In this document: one piece after another, positions 32,179-41,438 of the stretch
Layout: each line of letters begins with the position of its first letter
Numbering within the stretch: the stretch's first letter is position 1
Origin: Rhizobium sp. BK399
GTDB lineage: Bacteria > Pseudomonadota > Alphaproteobacteria > Rhizobiales > Rhizobiaceae
NCBI RefSeq assembly: GCF_014194695.1
Contig: NZ_JACIAH010000003.1
Coordinates: 1-64,000, forward strand
Direction: 5' to 3'
DNA length: 64,000 nt
Program-made: the position numbers and the translations under genes
Notes under the pieces: model-generated
The model's database searches: none
What the model was told of the DNA's origin: nothing
Seen by the model: the letters and a program-made list of their open reading frames with translations, nothing else

Positions 32179-33249
32179 ATGACACGCCACATAGTCGCGA
32201 TCGGTCAGTTGCCTCCGCCGCTCAACGGCTTCTCGTTTGCGACCAGGAGCATGATTGCGCTTCTTTCGGAAGCAAACAGCATCACAGTCGCCAATATCGC
32301 CCCGCCTTTCGGCAAGCTCTCGTTGCTGAAGCATCCGGTGAGATTCGCCCGTGTCCTCGGTGCTTGTCTCCAGTTGTTCCGCGATCGCAAGCGCATCAAC
32401 CGGGTTTGCTATCTCGGCTGCGAAGGCGGCCTCGGCTTGATCTACACGCTTCTAATTGTGCTGGTCGCGAGGACCCTCGGCTATCCCACCTATCTGCACC
32501 ATCACAGTTTCAGTTACGTCGAGAAGCCCAGCCTGCTCATGCGATGCATCCTCACGCTCGGCGGTCGCAATCTGCGACACATCTTCCTGTGCGACATGAT
32601 GCGAGATCGCTTCGCTGACACCTATGGCGGTCGTACGCGCTGCCACCTGATCTCCAACGCTGCCTACGTGGCCCCGCGGGAGGAGAGCGATGAAGCGACC
32701 GACAGCACCCACCTCGTAATCGGGATGCTCAGCAATCTCACCGCTGAGAAGGGCCTCGACACTTTCCTCGATCTCGCAGGGCAGGCACGGAAGGAGAACC
32801 TGCCGATCAAGGCCGTCCTTGCCGGTCCGGCCGGCGCCGGTGAGCGCGCCCGCATCGACGCATCTATCGCAGAACTGAGCAGTGTTTTGGAGTATCGCGG
32901 CCCGTTGTACGATGACGCGAAGACAGCTTTCTATCGCGAGATCGACGTGTTCGTTTTCCCGACCACCTATACCAATGAGGCGCAGCCCTTGGTGATTTTC
33001 GAGGCGAAGGCGGCAGGAAACGCCGTCATCTCGTGCAACCGAGGCTGCATCAGAAAACAACTCGACGAAAGCGACCTTCTGATCCCCTCGGACGGCGACT
33101 TTATACCGACCGCATTGGCCTGGTTATCGGCAATGTCGCCGGACCCTGCGCTGGCAGCAAGACGGAAGGAGATCCGCCAATCTTACAAAGCCCGCCACGC
33201 CAAGGCGCGTGCCGCCGTCACCGCGGTCTTCGATTTCGACGAGGCGTGA
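32179..33249 (+). CDS. Glycosyltransferase family 4-like
   Basis: The 356-residue GT-B type glycosyltransferase starts with VAIGQLPPPLNGFSFATRSM. The C-terminal nucleotide-sugar domain has VIGMLSNLTAEKGLDTFLDL and VFVFPTTYTNEAQPLVIFEA (the EA..E acceptor motif of GT4). One moderately hydrophobic stretch near 95-110 may touch the membrane. It has no polysaccharide neighbours, so the product is unknown. It is probably an orphan cargo gene beside the SDR remnant. Confidence 0.82.
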   Translation: MTRHIVAIGQLPPPLNGFSFATRSMIALLSEANSITVANIAPPFGKLSLLKHPVRFARVLGACLQLFRDRKRINRVCYLGCEGGLGLIYTLLIVLVARTLGYPTYLHHHSFSYVEKPSLLMRCILTLGGRNLRHIFLCDMMRDRFADTYGGRTRCHLISNAAYVAPREESDEATDSTHLVIGMLSNLTAEKGLDTFLDLAGQARKENLPIKAVLAGPAGAGERARIDASIAELSSVLEYRGPLYDDAKTAFYREIDVFVFPTTYTNEAQPLVIFEAKAAGNAVISCNRGCIRKQLDESDLLIPSDGDFIPTALAWLSAMSPDPALAARRKEIRQSYKARHAKARAAVTAVFDFDEA

Positions 33250-33259
33250 CGCGACCAGA

Positions 33260-33958
33260 TCACGAGGCGCTCGGCACCGGCTTGACCTTCAGCCCGTCGA
33301 TGAACAGCTGCTCGAGGAAGCGCGCCGCATCCTCGAAGCGACCGGCGCCGGCATGTTCCTGCCCGAGCACCGCCCTTACCTGGACGTCGAAGTCGGCATA
33401 ATGCTGCGTTGTCGACCAGATCGAGAAAATCAGGTGATAGGGATCGCACTTGGCGATCTTGCCGGCCTTCGTCCAACTGCGGATCACCTCGGCCTTCTCG
33501 TCGACGAGCTGCTTCAGCGGTCCCTTCAGTTCATCCTCGACATGCGGCGCACCCTGCAGCATCTCGTTGGCGAAAAGTCGGCTTTCGCGCGGGAAATCGC
33601 GGGCCATTTCAAGCTTGCGCCTGATATAGCTGCGGATCTCGCTCTCGGGGTTGCCGTCCGCATCGAAGGCTCTCAGCGGCTCCAGCCAGGTAAATAGGAC
33701 GCGGTCGATCAACGCCCGATGCATCGCTTCCTTTGTGCGGAAATAATAGAGCAGGTTCGGCTTCGACATGCCGGCAACTTCGGCGATCTGATCGATCGTG
33801 GAACCTCGAAAACCGCTGACCGAAAACACATCGAGCGCGGCTTCAAGAATCTGCTCTTCCTTCTCTTCCTGAATGCGCGTGCGCCGCTGGGTCTTGGCTG
33901 CTCTCGGGATTGTCATGTCGACCTTGTTTTCCCCTTCAAATTCAACCGTTTCACTCAA
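33260..33958 (-). CDS. TetR family regulator, RutR-like
   Basis: A 232-residue TetR regulator. The helix-turn-helix is GFRGSTIDQIAEVAGMSKPN followed by LLYYFRTKEAMHRAL, and the C-terminal domain resembles RutR (RLFANEMLQGAPHVEDEL and FSIWSTTQHYADFDVQV). RutR senses uracil/thymine. The gene is divergent from pyrimidine catabolism genes with a RutR-like palindrome between them. A shorter start at MTIPRAAK (33916) is possible. Confidence 0.85.
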   Translation of the reverse strand: MSETVEFEGENKVDMTIPRAAKTQRRTRIQEEKEEQILEAALDVFSVSGFRGSTIDQIAEVAGMSKPNLLYYFRTKEAMHRALIDRVLFTWLEPLRAFDADGNPESEIRSYIRRKLEMARDFPRESRLFANEMLQGAPHVEDELKGPLKQLVDEKAEVIRSWTKAGKIAKCDPYHLIFSIWSTTQHYADFDVQVRAVLGQEHAGAGRFEDAARFLEQLFIDGLKVKPVPSAS

Positions 33959-34063
33959 GATTGGGCCGGCGCGACAGCTTGCCGCAAAAATGAGCAGATG
34001 CCGGCAATTTTGTCTGTATTTTTCCTGATTTTCGTCTTGAGCCCAGCGCCGGAAGTTGTAATG

Positions 34064-34079
34064 TTTACCAATCGGTCAA
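34064..34079. promoter_or_regulatory. RutR-like operator
   Basis: TTTACCAATCGGTCAA differs at two of the fixed positions from the RutR site TTGACCA-N2-TGGTCAA. It sits in the divergent region between the RutR-like regulator and the ureidopropionase gene. Confidence 0.6.
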
Positions 34080-34218
34080 ATTATCGATCAGATGCTAAAC
34101 AAAGGCAACTGGCGATTTTCCGGCGCTAACAAAACAAACAAGAGCGCTCGGATACTGACCACGGGAACAGGCGGACATGTGAATTGCATGGCCGCAAAAA
34201 CAGGCGAGGACTTTAGAC

Positions 34219-35472
34219 ATGGTGGCAGCACCAGGCGAGAACATGCGCGTCAACGGGGACCGTCTTTGGGACAGCCTCATGGACATGGCAAAGATCGGCC
34301 CGGGCATCGCTGGCGGCAACAACCGCCAGACGTTGACGGATTCGGATGCCGAAGGGCGCAGCCTCTTCAGGACATGGTGCGAAAACGCAGGCATGACACT
34401 CGGCGTCGACAAGATGGGCACGATGTTCGCGACGCGTCCCGGCACCGATCCAGACGCCCTGCCGGTCTATGTCGGCTCGCACCTCGACACGCAGCCAACC
34501 GGCGGCAAGTATGACGGCGTGCTCGGTGTGCTTGGCGCGCTCGAGGTCGTCCGCACCATGAACGACCTCGGCATCAAGACCAAGCACCCTGTTGTCGTCA
34601 CCAACTGGACCAACGAGGAAGGCGCCCGCTTTGCGCCCGCCATGCTCGCCTCCGGCGTCTTCGCCGGCGTCCATACGCTTGAATATGCCTATGACCGCAA
34701 GGATCCCGAGGGCAAGACCTTCGGCGACGAACTGAAGCGTATCGGCTGGGTTGGCGATGAAGAGGTCGGCGCCCGCAAGATGCACGCCTATTTCGAATAT
34801 CATATCGAGCAAGGTCCGATCCTCGAGGTCGAGAACAAGCAGATCGGCGTGGTCACGCACTGTCAGGGTCTCTGGTGGCTCGAATTTACGCTGACCGGCA
34901 GGGAGGCGCACACCGGTTCGACGCCGATGAACATGCGCGTCAACGCCGGGCTCGCAATGTCGCGCATCATCGAGATGGTGCAGACTGTGGCGATGGAGAA
35001 CCAGCCGGGCGCCGTCGGCGGTGTCGGCCAGGTCTTCTTCACGCCGAACTCCCGCAACGTGCTGCCTGGCAAGGTCGTCTTCACCGTCGACATCCGCTCG
35101 CCGGATCAGGCGAAGCTCGACGGCATGCGCGCCAGGATCGAGGCGGAAGCACCTGCCATCTGCGAAGCGCTCGGCGTCGGCTGCGCGGTCGAGGCGATCG
35201 GCCACTTCGCGCCCGTTACCTTCGACCCCACGCTTGTGTCCCGCGTGCGCAGCGCTGCCGAGCGGCTCGGCTACAGCCACATGAACCTGATCTCGGGCGC
35301 CGGCCACGACGCCTGCTGGGCGGCAAAGGTCGCACCCACGACGATGGTCATGTGCCCCTGCGTCGGGGGTCTCTCGCACAACGAGGCGGAGGATATCTCC
35401 AAGGAATGGGCAACGGCTGGCGCTGACGTCCTCTTCCACGCCGTCGTCGAGACCGCTGAAATCGTTGCATAA
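34219..35472 (+). CDS. Zn-dependent N-carbamoyl amidohydrolase (beta-ureidopropionase type)
   Basis: This 417-residue enzyme of the M20/HyuC-AmaB family has the metal-site motifs GSHLDTQPTGGKYDGVLGVL, WTNEEGARFAP, REAHTGSTPMNMR, and SGAGHDACWAAK with LSHNEAE near the end. Beside a dihydropyrimidinase and a pyrimidine regulator it most likely hydrolyses N-carbamoyl-beta-alanine to beta-alanine, CO2 and ammonium. A carbamoyl-L-amino-acid hydrolase specificity cannot be excluded by sequence. Confidence 0.9.
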   Translation: MVAAPGENMRVNGDRLWDSLMDMAKIGPGIAGGNNRQTLTDSDAEGRSLFRTWCENAGMTLGVDKMGTMFATRPGTDPDALPVYVGSHLDTQPTGGKYDGVLGVLGALEVVRTMNDLGIKTKHPVVVTNWTNEEGARFAPAMLASGVFAGVHTLEYAYDRKDPEGKTFGDELKRIGWVGDEEVGARKMHAYFEYHIEQGPILEVENKQIGVVTHCQGLWWLEFTLTGREAHTGSTPMNMRVNAGLAMSRIIEMVQTVAMENQPGAVGGVGQVFFTPNSRNVLPGKVVFTVDIRSPDQAKLDGMRARIEAEAPAICEALGVGCAVEAIGHFAPVTFDPTLVSRVRSAAERLGYSHMNLISGAGHDACWAAKVAPTTMVMCPCVGGLSHNEAEDISKEWATAGADVLFHAVVETAEIVA

Positions 35473-35474
35473 TC

Positions 35475-35503
35475 AAGGGCGGGGTCATTCCCGCCTTTTC
35501 TTC
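35475..35503 (+). terminator. Hairpin with T-rich tail between two operon genes
   Basis: GGCGGG/CCCGCC stem followed by TTTTCTTC, just after the amidohydrolase stop and before dihydropyrimidinase. It may cause partial termination or protect the upstream mRNA. Confidence 0.55.
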
Positions 35504-35550
35504 TACCAGCGGACGAAGAGCCGCGAGCAATCAATGCAAGGGAACTGATC

Positions 35551-37005
35551 ATGAGCAAAGTCATCAAGGGCGGCACCATCGTCACCGCGGACCTGACCTA
35601 CAAGGCGGACGTGAAGATCGAGGGCGGCCAGATCGTCGAGATCGGCCCGAACCTCTCCGGCACGGAGACGCTCGATGCGACCGGCTGCTACGTTATGCCC
35701 GGCGGCATCGACCCGCACGTTCACCTCGAAATGCCGTTCATGGGCACCTATTCCTCGGACGACTTCGAAAGCGGCACGCGTGCAGGCCTTGCGGGCGGCA
35801 CGACCATGGTCGTCGATTTCTGCCTGCCGGGACCGGAGCAGTCGCTGCTCGAAGCACTGCAGATGTGGGACAACAAGACGAGCCGCGCCAACGCCGACTA
35901 CTCGTTCCACATGGCGATCACCGGCTGGAACGAGCGCGTCTTCAACGAGATGGAGACGGTGGTCAAGGACCGGGGCATCAACACCTTCAAGCACTTCATG
36001 GCCTACAAAGGCGCGCTGATGGTGAACGACGACGAGATGTTCGCCTCCTTCCAGCGCTGTGCGGAACTCGGCGCGTTGCCGCTGGTCCATGCCGAAAACG
36101 GCGACGTCGTCGCGTCGATGACGGCGAAGCTTCTAGCCGAAGGCAACAACGGCCCCGAGGCCCACGCCTATTCCCGCCCGCCCGAGGTCGAAGGTGAGGC
36201 AACCAACCGCGCCATCATGCTCGCCGACATGGCCGGCGTGCCGCTCTATGTCGTGCACACCTCCTGCGAACAGGCGCATGAAGCGATCCGCCGCGCCCGC
36301 CAGAAAGGTATGCGCGTCTATGGCGAGCCGCTGATCCAGCATTTGACGCTGGATGAAAGCGAGTATTTCGACAAGGACTGGGACCATGCCGCCCGCCGTG
36401 TCATGTCGCCGCCCTTCCGCAACAAGCAGCACCAGGACAGCCTCTGGGCAGGCCTGCAATCCGGCTCGCTCTCGGTCGTGGCGACGGACCATTGCGCCTT
36501 CACCACCGACCAGAAGCGCTTCGGCGTCGGTGACTTCTCCAAGATCCCCAACGGCACCGGCGGCCTCGAAGATCGACTGCCGATGTTGTGGTCTCGCGGC
36601 GTCAACACCGGACGCCTGACCATGAACGAGTTTGTCGCGGTTACCTCGACCAACATCGCCAAGATCCTCAACGTCTATCCGAAGAAGGGCGCCATTCTCG
36701 TCGGCGCCGATGCCGATATCGTCGTGTGGGATCCGAAGCGCTCGAAGACGATCTCGGCCAAGACGCAGCAATCGTCGATCGATTACAACGTCTTCGAAGG
36801 CAAGCAGGTCACCGGCCTGCCGCGCTTCACGCTGACGCGCGGCGAAGTCGCGATCGAAGAGAGCACCGTCAAGACGAAGGAAGGGCACGGCCAGTTCGTC
36901 AAGCGGGAGCCTTTCCAAGCGGTCAACAAGGCGCTGTCGACCTGGAAGGAGCTCGTGGCGCCGCGCAAGGTCGAACGGTCAGGCATCCCAGCGACGGGGG
37001 TCTGA
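35551..37005 (+). CDS. hydA: Dihydropyrimidinase
   Basis: A 484-residue cyclic amidohydrolase. The metal motif is GGIDPHVHLEMPFMGTYSSD, the carboxylated-lysine segment is FKHFMAYKGALMVNDDEMF, and HAENGD, YVVHTSCEQAHEAI and VATDHCAF follow. It opens dihydrouracil/dihydrothymine to the carbamoyl-beta-amino acid, between PreTA and the amidohydrolase step. It is third in functional order but second in this operon. Confidence 0.94.
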   Translation: MSKVIKGGTIVTADLTYKADVKIEGGQIVEIGPNLSGTETLDATGCYVMPGGIDPHVHLEMPFMGTYSSDDFESGTRAGLAGGTTMVVDFCLPGPEQSLLEALQMWDNKTSRANADYSFHMAITGWNERVFNEMETVVKDRGINTFKHFMAYKGALMVNDDEMFASFQRCAELGALPLVHAENGDVVASMTAKLLAEGNNGPEAHAYSRPPEVEGEATNRAIMLADMAGVPLYVVHTSCEQAHEAIRRARQKGMRVYGEPLIQHLTLDESEYFDKDWDHAARRVMSPPFRNKQHQDSLWAGLQSGSLSVVATDHCAFTTDQKRFGVGDFSKIPNGTGGLEDRLPMLWSRGVNTGRLTMNEFVAVTSTNIAKILNVYPKKGAILVGADADIVVWDPKRSKTISAKTQQSSIDYNVFEGKQVTGLPRFTLTRGEVAIEESTVKTKEGHGQFVKREPFQAVNKALSTWKELVAPRKVERSGIPATGV

Positions 37006-37014
37006 TCCTTGTCA

Positions 37015-37428
37015 TCATTCCTGCACCAGCCGTTCAAGCTCCGGAAGCAAGACGACGCTTTCCTGCTCGTTCGGATCGGTGCGGGCGATGATCGCGGTGC
37101 AAGGGGTACTGCTGAGATTGGCAGGCAGATGCGGCACACCGGCAGGGATGTAGAACAGCTCGCCGGCGTGCACGATGACATGATGCTCCAGCTCGTCGCC
37201 ATACCAGGTGTGCGCCTCGCCGGAGAGCATGTAGATCGCCGTTTCGTGCGACTCGTGCAGATGCGCCTTGGCGCGAACGCCGGGCGGAATCGTCAGCAAA
37301 TGCATGCAGATGCCCTTGGCGCCGACCGTCTCGGCCGCGATGCCTTCGAAGTAACTCAGCCCCTGTTTGCCGTCGTAGGCATGACTGGGACGCACAATGT
37401 GACAGGTGGGCTTTGATGTCGCGTCCAT
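37015..37428 (-). CDS. Cupin domain protein in the pyrimidine cluster
   Basis: A 137-residue single-domain cupin. Motif 1 includes AKAHLHESHETAIYMLSGE and motif 2 includes VIVHAGELFYIPAGVPH, with His/Glu residues that can bind a metal. GGAGG six bases before ATG 37428 sets the start. It lies on the opposite strand between hydA and the ABC transporter. A role in sensing or in detoxifying a pathway intermediate is possible but not shown. Confidence 0.82.
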   Translation of the reverse strand: MDATSKPTCHIVRPSHAYDGKQGLSYFEGIAAETVGAKGICMHLLTIPPGVRAKAHLHESHETAIYMLSGEAHTWYGDELEHHVIVHAGELFYIPAGVPHLPANLSSTPCTAIIARTDPNEQESVVLLPELERLVQE

Positions 37429-37457
37429 CGTCATCCTCCATGGACCTTGCCGGAACA

Positions 37458-38312
37458 ATGAAAACAGCTACTCATACTATCATGCAAAGCGCAGAAGCGC
37501 GGGGAAAACAGGATACACAAGCATTGACGCAAGCTGCCTCCGTCGTATCCGCAAAGGACCTCTGTCTGACCTATGATGCCAGCGATGCTCCCGTGCACGC
37601 GCTGACAAACGTCAATCTCGACGTTCGCAAGGGTGACTTCGTCTCCTTCATCGGGCCATCCGGTTGCGGGAAGACGACCTTCCTGCGCGTGATTGCAGAT
37701 CTCGAAAGGAAAACATCGGGTGAGATCACCGTCAACGGCATGACGCCGGAGGAAGCCCGCAAGGCCCGCGCCTACGGGTACGTCTTCCAGGCGCCGGCAC
37801 TCTACCCATGGCGCACGATCGAGAAGAACATCGCCCTGCCGCTCGAGATCATGGGCTACGCTTCGGCCGACCAGAAGAAACGCATCGCCGGCGCGCTCGA
37901 TCTTGTGAACCTCTCCGGCTTCGAAAAGAAATTCCCCTGGCAGCTGTCCGGCGGCATGCAGCAGCGCGCCTCGATCGCACGTGCGTTGGCCTTCGATGCT
38001 GATCTGCTGCTGATGGATGAACCCTTCGGCGCGTTAGACGAAATCGTCCGCGACCATCTGAACGAAGAACTCCTGAAGCTCTGGGCGCGCACCAACAAGA
38101 CGATCTGCTTCGTCACCCACTCGATCCCCGAGGCGGTCTACCTTTCCACGAAGATCGTGGTCATGTCCCCCCGCCCCGGCCGCGTGACCGATATCATCGA
38201 TTCAACGCTGCCACGCGAACGTCCGCTCGATATTCGCGAGACGCCCGAGTTCCTCGAAATCGCCCATCGCGTGCGCGATGGTCTGAGAGCGGGGCACAGT
38301 TATGAGCATTGA
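37458..38312 (+). CDS. ABC transporter ATPase (pyrimidine/HMP-type importer)
   Basis: This 284-residue ATPase of the nitrate/sulfonate/taurine type has Walker A GPSGCGKTTFLRVIAD, signature LSGGMQQRASIARALAF, Walker B LLLMDEPFGALDE and switch His in FVTHSIPEA. An N-terminal extension of about 30 residues is not conserved; MQSAEARG at 37482 is another start. It powers the two permeases encoded next. Divergence from the cupin gene leaves only 29 bases between them. Confidence 0.88.
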   Translation: MKTATHTIMQSAEARGKQDTQALTQAASVVSAKDLCLTYDASDAPVHALTNVNLDVRKGDFVSFIGPSGCGKTTFLRVIADLERKTSGEITVNGMTPEEARKARAYGYVFQAPALYPWRTIEKNIALPLEIMGYASADQKKRIAGALDLVNLSGFEKKFPWQLSGGMQQRASIARALAFDADLLLMDEPFGALDEIVRDHLNEELLKLWARTNKTICFVTHSIPEAVYLSTKIVVMSPRPGRVTDIIDSTLPRERPLDIRETPEFLEIAHRVRDGLRAGHSYEH

Positions 38313-38348
38313 GGTGCTGAACACCAGGACCGGTGCGCGGGGGTGCTC

Positions 38349-39233
38349 ATGAAGGCGGACTCTCTGAAAGACAGGATCGTTCCCGTCCTGACAATCCTCG
38401 TGGTCTTGGTCGCAGTCTGGTACGTCGCGGCAGTCCTGATGAACGCCTCCTTCCAGCGCGATATGGATCAGCGGGCAAACCAGACGCCCGGTACGATGGA
38501 ATTCATCGAAAAGACGCTCTCGCAGCCGAAGCCATTGCTACCTGCGCCGCATCAGGTAGTGCAGAACGTCGTCGAGAACACATTCCTGCGGAAGCTTTCG
38601 AGCAATCGCAGCCTCGTCTACCACAGCTGGGTCACGCTCTCGTCGACGCTGCTCGGTTTCGGCTTCGGCACATTGCTCGGCATCGTGATCGCCGTCGGTA
38701 TCGTTCATATCAAGGCGCTCGACCGCAGCCTCATGCCTTGGGTGATCGCCTCGCAGACGATACCGATCCTGGCGATCGCGCCGATGGTGATCGTCGTCCT
38801 CGGCGCCATCAACATCACCGGCCTGATCCCGAAGGCGCTGATCTCCACCTACCTCTCCTTCTTCCCGGTGACGGTCGGCATGGTGAAGGGGCTGCGTTCG
38901 CCCGAGGTGATGTTCCTCGACCTGATGCGAACCTATAACGCGACACCCGCGCAGACCTTCTGGAAGCTGCGGGTTCCGGCCTCCGTGCCGTTCCTTTTCA
39001 CCTCGATGAAGGTTGCGATAGCAGCAAGCCTTGTCGGCGCCATCGTCGGCGAGCTCCCGACCGGCGCCGTCGCCGGCATAGGCTCGAAGCTGCTCGCCGG
39101 CTCCTATTATAGCCAGACGATCGACATATGGGCGGCACTGGTCGCAGGCTCGGTGCTGGCCGCAAGCCTTGTCGCGATCGTTGGTCTTATTGCAAAGATC
39201 GTCGATCGCTCGATGGGCGGGAGACCGGCATGA
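38349..39233 (+). CDS. ABC transporter permease, first
   Basis: This 294-residue inner-membrane permease of the NrtB/SsuC type has about six helices and the coupling motif in LDLMRTYNATPAQTFWKLRV. The helical signature IVAVGIVHIKALDRSLMPWV and QTIPILAIAPMVIV is conserved. GGGGG lies before ATG 38349. Its stop overlaps the next permease start by four bases. Confidence 0.88.
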   Translation: MKADSLKDRIVPVLTILVVLVAVWYVAAVLMNASFQRDMDQRANQTPGTMEFIEKTLSQPKPLLPAPHQVVQNVVENTFLRKLSSNRSLVYHSWVTLSSTLLGFGFGTLLGIVIAVGIVHIKALDRSLMPWVIASQTIPILAIAPMVIVVLGAINITGLIPKALISTYLSFFPVTVGMVKGLRSPEVMFLDLMRTYNATPAQTFWKLRVPASVPFLFTSMKVAIAASLVGAIVGELPTGAVAGIGSKLLAGSYYSQTIDIWAALVAGSVLAASLVAIVGLIAKIVDRSMGGRPA

Positions 39234-40357
39234 AGAAGATGTCCTTCTCCTGGCAGGGCGTTCTTGCCCTGGTGCTGACCGCGATCGCAATCATCACCTT
39301 GCCGCTCATGGCCGAAGGCGCGCCGGACCCTGTGTCACCGCTGACTGTCGGTCTGACGATCACCCTGATCGTGGCCCTTGCCTTTATTTCCTTCGCATCG
39401 TTGCCAAAGCCATACATTGCCGCCGTCTTGCTGGTCGGAGCACATTGGGCGGCATGGGTGCTGCTCGCGGATGTGACCGGAAATGAAGGTCTGGCCACCA
39501 GATCCTTCTTCCTGCTGATAGCAGCCTGCTGGCTGCTTGCATGGCGCTGCGTCACCGAGCTTTCGGCAATGACGCCAGGTTCCAGTTTCGGCCGGTCGTT
39601 CCTGCGGCTGCTGATTCCGGCGATCTTCGGCGCCTGGATCCTGATCATCTGGGAAGCGCTGACGCGCGGCGCCGGCATTCCCTTCGTTCTGCTGCCGCCG
39701 CCGAGCGCCATCGGCGTCAGGATCGCCGGCTCACTGCCAATCCTGGCAGACGACGTACGCCAGACGATCTTCAAGGCAGTATTCGCTGGTTACATCATCG
39801 GCTGCGGTGCAGGCTTTGCCGTCGCCATCCTTGCCGATCGTGTCGCCTTCCTGCGTCGCGGATTGCTGCCGATCGGCAACATGGTGTCGGCGCTGCCGAT
39901 CATCGGTGTTGCGCCGATCATGGTGATGTGGTTCGGCTTCGACTGGCAGTCGAAGGCGGCGGTCGTTACCATCATGACTTTCTTCCCGATGCTGGTGAAT
40001 ACTGTCGCCGGCCTCTCCGCATCCGGCCCGATGGAGCGCGACCTGATGCAGACCTACGCTTCCAACTATTGGCAGACGCTGCTGAAGCTCCGGCTTCCGG
40101 CGGCGACGCCCTTCATTTTCAATGCATTGAAGATCAACTCGACGCTGGCGCTGATCGGTGCCATCGTCGCGGAGTTCTTTGGTACGCCGATCGTCGGCAT
40201 GGGCTTCCGCATCTCCACGGAGATCGGGCGCATGAATGTCGACATGGTCTGGGCCGAAATCGCCGTTGCGGCGCTTGTTGGTTCGATCTTCTACGGCGTC
40301 GTCGCCCTGGCAGAACGGGCGGTGACTTTCTGGCATCCGTCTATCCGTGGTGGCTAG
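39230..40357 (+). CDS. ABC transporter permease, second
   Basis: The 375-residue permease is a paralogue of the one before (ALPIIGVAPIMVMWFGFDWQ, RDLMQTYASNYWQTLLKLRL). An extra N-terminal block of about four helices (residues 1-115) lies before the usual core. The two permeases probably form a heterodimeric channel. The ATG start overlaps the preceding TGA. Confidence 0.88.
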   Translation: MKKMSFSWQGVLALVLTAIAIITLPLMAEGAPDPVSPLTVGLTITLIVALAFISFASLPKPYIAAVLLVGAHWAAWVLLADVTGNEGLATRSFFLLIAACWLLAWRCVTELSAMTPGSSFGRSFLRLLIPAIFGAWILIIWEALTRGAGIPFVLLPPPSAIGVRIAGSLPILADDVRQTIFKAVFAGYIIGCGAGFAVAILADRVAFLRRGLLPIGNMVSALPIIGVAPIMVMWFGFDWQSKAAVVTIMTFFPMLVNTVAGLSASGPMERDLMQTYASNYWQTLLKLRLPAATPFIFNALKINSTLALIGAIVAEFFGTPIVGMGFRISTEIGRMNVDMVWAEIAVAALVGSIFYGVVALAERAVTFWHPSIRGG

Positions 40358-40413
40358 GCGTCGCTTTATTCCCGCGAATGGGATTGGGGCATAACTTCAG
40401 AGGGAACAAGAAA

Positions 40414-41385
40414 ATGAAAAAACTGATTGTTGCGATGATGGCGAGCGCGATGTCGCTCGCGGCAGCCCATGCAATGGCTGCCGACAAGGTGACGCTGCAG
40501 CTCAAGTGGGTGACGCAGTCGCAGTTCGCCGGCTACTACGTCGCCAAGGAAAAGGGCTACTACGACGAGGCAGGTCTCGACGTCACCATCAAGCCGGGTG
40601 GCCCTGACATCGCGCCGGAACAGGTAATCGCCGGCGGTGGCGCTGACGTCATTGTCGACTGGATGGGCGGCGCGCTGGTTGCCCGCGAAAAAGGCGTTCC
40701 GCTCGTCAACATCGCCCAGCCTTACCAGAAGTCCGGCATGGAAATGATCTGCCGCAAGGACGGCCCGATCAAGACCGAAGCCGATTTCAAGGGGCATACG
40801 CTCGGCGTCTGGTTCTTCGGCAACGAGTACCCGTTCTTCGCGTGGATGAACAAGCTCGGCCTCAAGACAGATGGCGGCGCCGATGGCGTTACCGTGCTGA
40901 AGCAGAGCTTCGACGTGCAGCCGCTGCTGCAGAAGCAGGCCGACTGCATCTCCGTCATGACCTATAACGAATACTGGCAGGCGATCGATGCAGGCTTCAA
41001 GCCGGAAGAACTGCTCGTCTTCAACTATACAGCTATGGGCAACGACCTTCTGGAAGACGGCCTTTATGCCATGGAAGACAAGCTGAAGGACCCAGCCTTC
41101 AAGGAAAAGATGGTCAAGTTCGTCAAGGCTTCGATGAAAGGCTGGAAATACGCCGTCGAGAACCCCGACGAGGCTGCCGGAATCGTCGTAGACGCCGGCG
41201 GCCAGGACGAAAACCACCAGAAGGTCATGATGGGCGAAGTGGCCAAGCTGATCGGCGACGGCACCGGCAAGCTCGACACGACGCTCTATGATCGCACGGC
41301 AAAGGCTCTCCTCGACCAGAAGATCATCAACAAGGAGCCTTCAGGCGCCTGGACACACGACATCACGGACGCGGCTTCCAAGTAA
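40414..41385 (+). CDS. NMT1/THI5-like ABC substrate-binding protein
   Basis: A 323-residue periplasmic protein with a signal peptide (cleavage after AHAMA, about residue 22). The core LQLKWVTQSQFAGYYVAKEK followed by GYYDEAGLDVTIKPGG is the NMT1/THI5 signature of pyrimidine- or hydroxymethylpyrimidine-type binding proteins. With the ATPase and two permeases and adjacent pyrimidine catabolic genes, uptake of a pyrimidine or its derivative is the best guess. The long upstream in-frame extension overlaps the permease and is rejected. Confidence 0.9.
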   Translation: MKKLIVAMMASAMSLAAAHAMAADKVTLQLKWVTQSQFAGYYVAKEKGYYDEAGLDVTIKPGGPDIAPEQVIAGGGADVIVDWMGGALVAREKGVPLVNIAQPYQKSGMEMICRKDGPIKTEADFKGHTLGVWFFGNEYPFFAWMNKLGLKTDGGADGVTVLKQSFDVQPLLQKQADCISVMTYNEYWQAIDAGFKPEELLVFNYTAMGNDLLEDGLYAMEDKLKDPAFKEKMVKFVKASMKGWKYAVENPDEAAGIVVDAGGQDENHQKVMMGEVAKLIGDGTGKLDTTLYDRTAKALLDQKIINKEPSGAWTHDITDAASK

Positions 41386-41406
41386 ACGCGTCTGACAGAC
41401 CGGGAA

Positions 41407-41438
41407 ACGCGCGGGGACCCCCGCGCGTCTTTCATTTT
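41407..41438 (+). terminator. Rho-independent terminator
   Basis: ACGCGCGGGG / CCCCGCGCGT is a perfect inverted repeat followed by CTTTCATTTT. It ends the transporter operon. Confidence 0.8.

Noticed and set aside
39541..40413. Upstream extension of the NMT1-like binding protein
   Set aside because: It would overlap the permease gene in another frame and hide a normal signal peptide at 40414.
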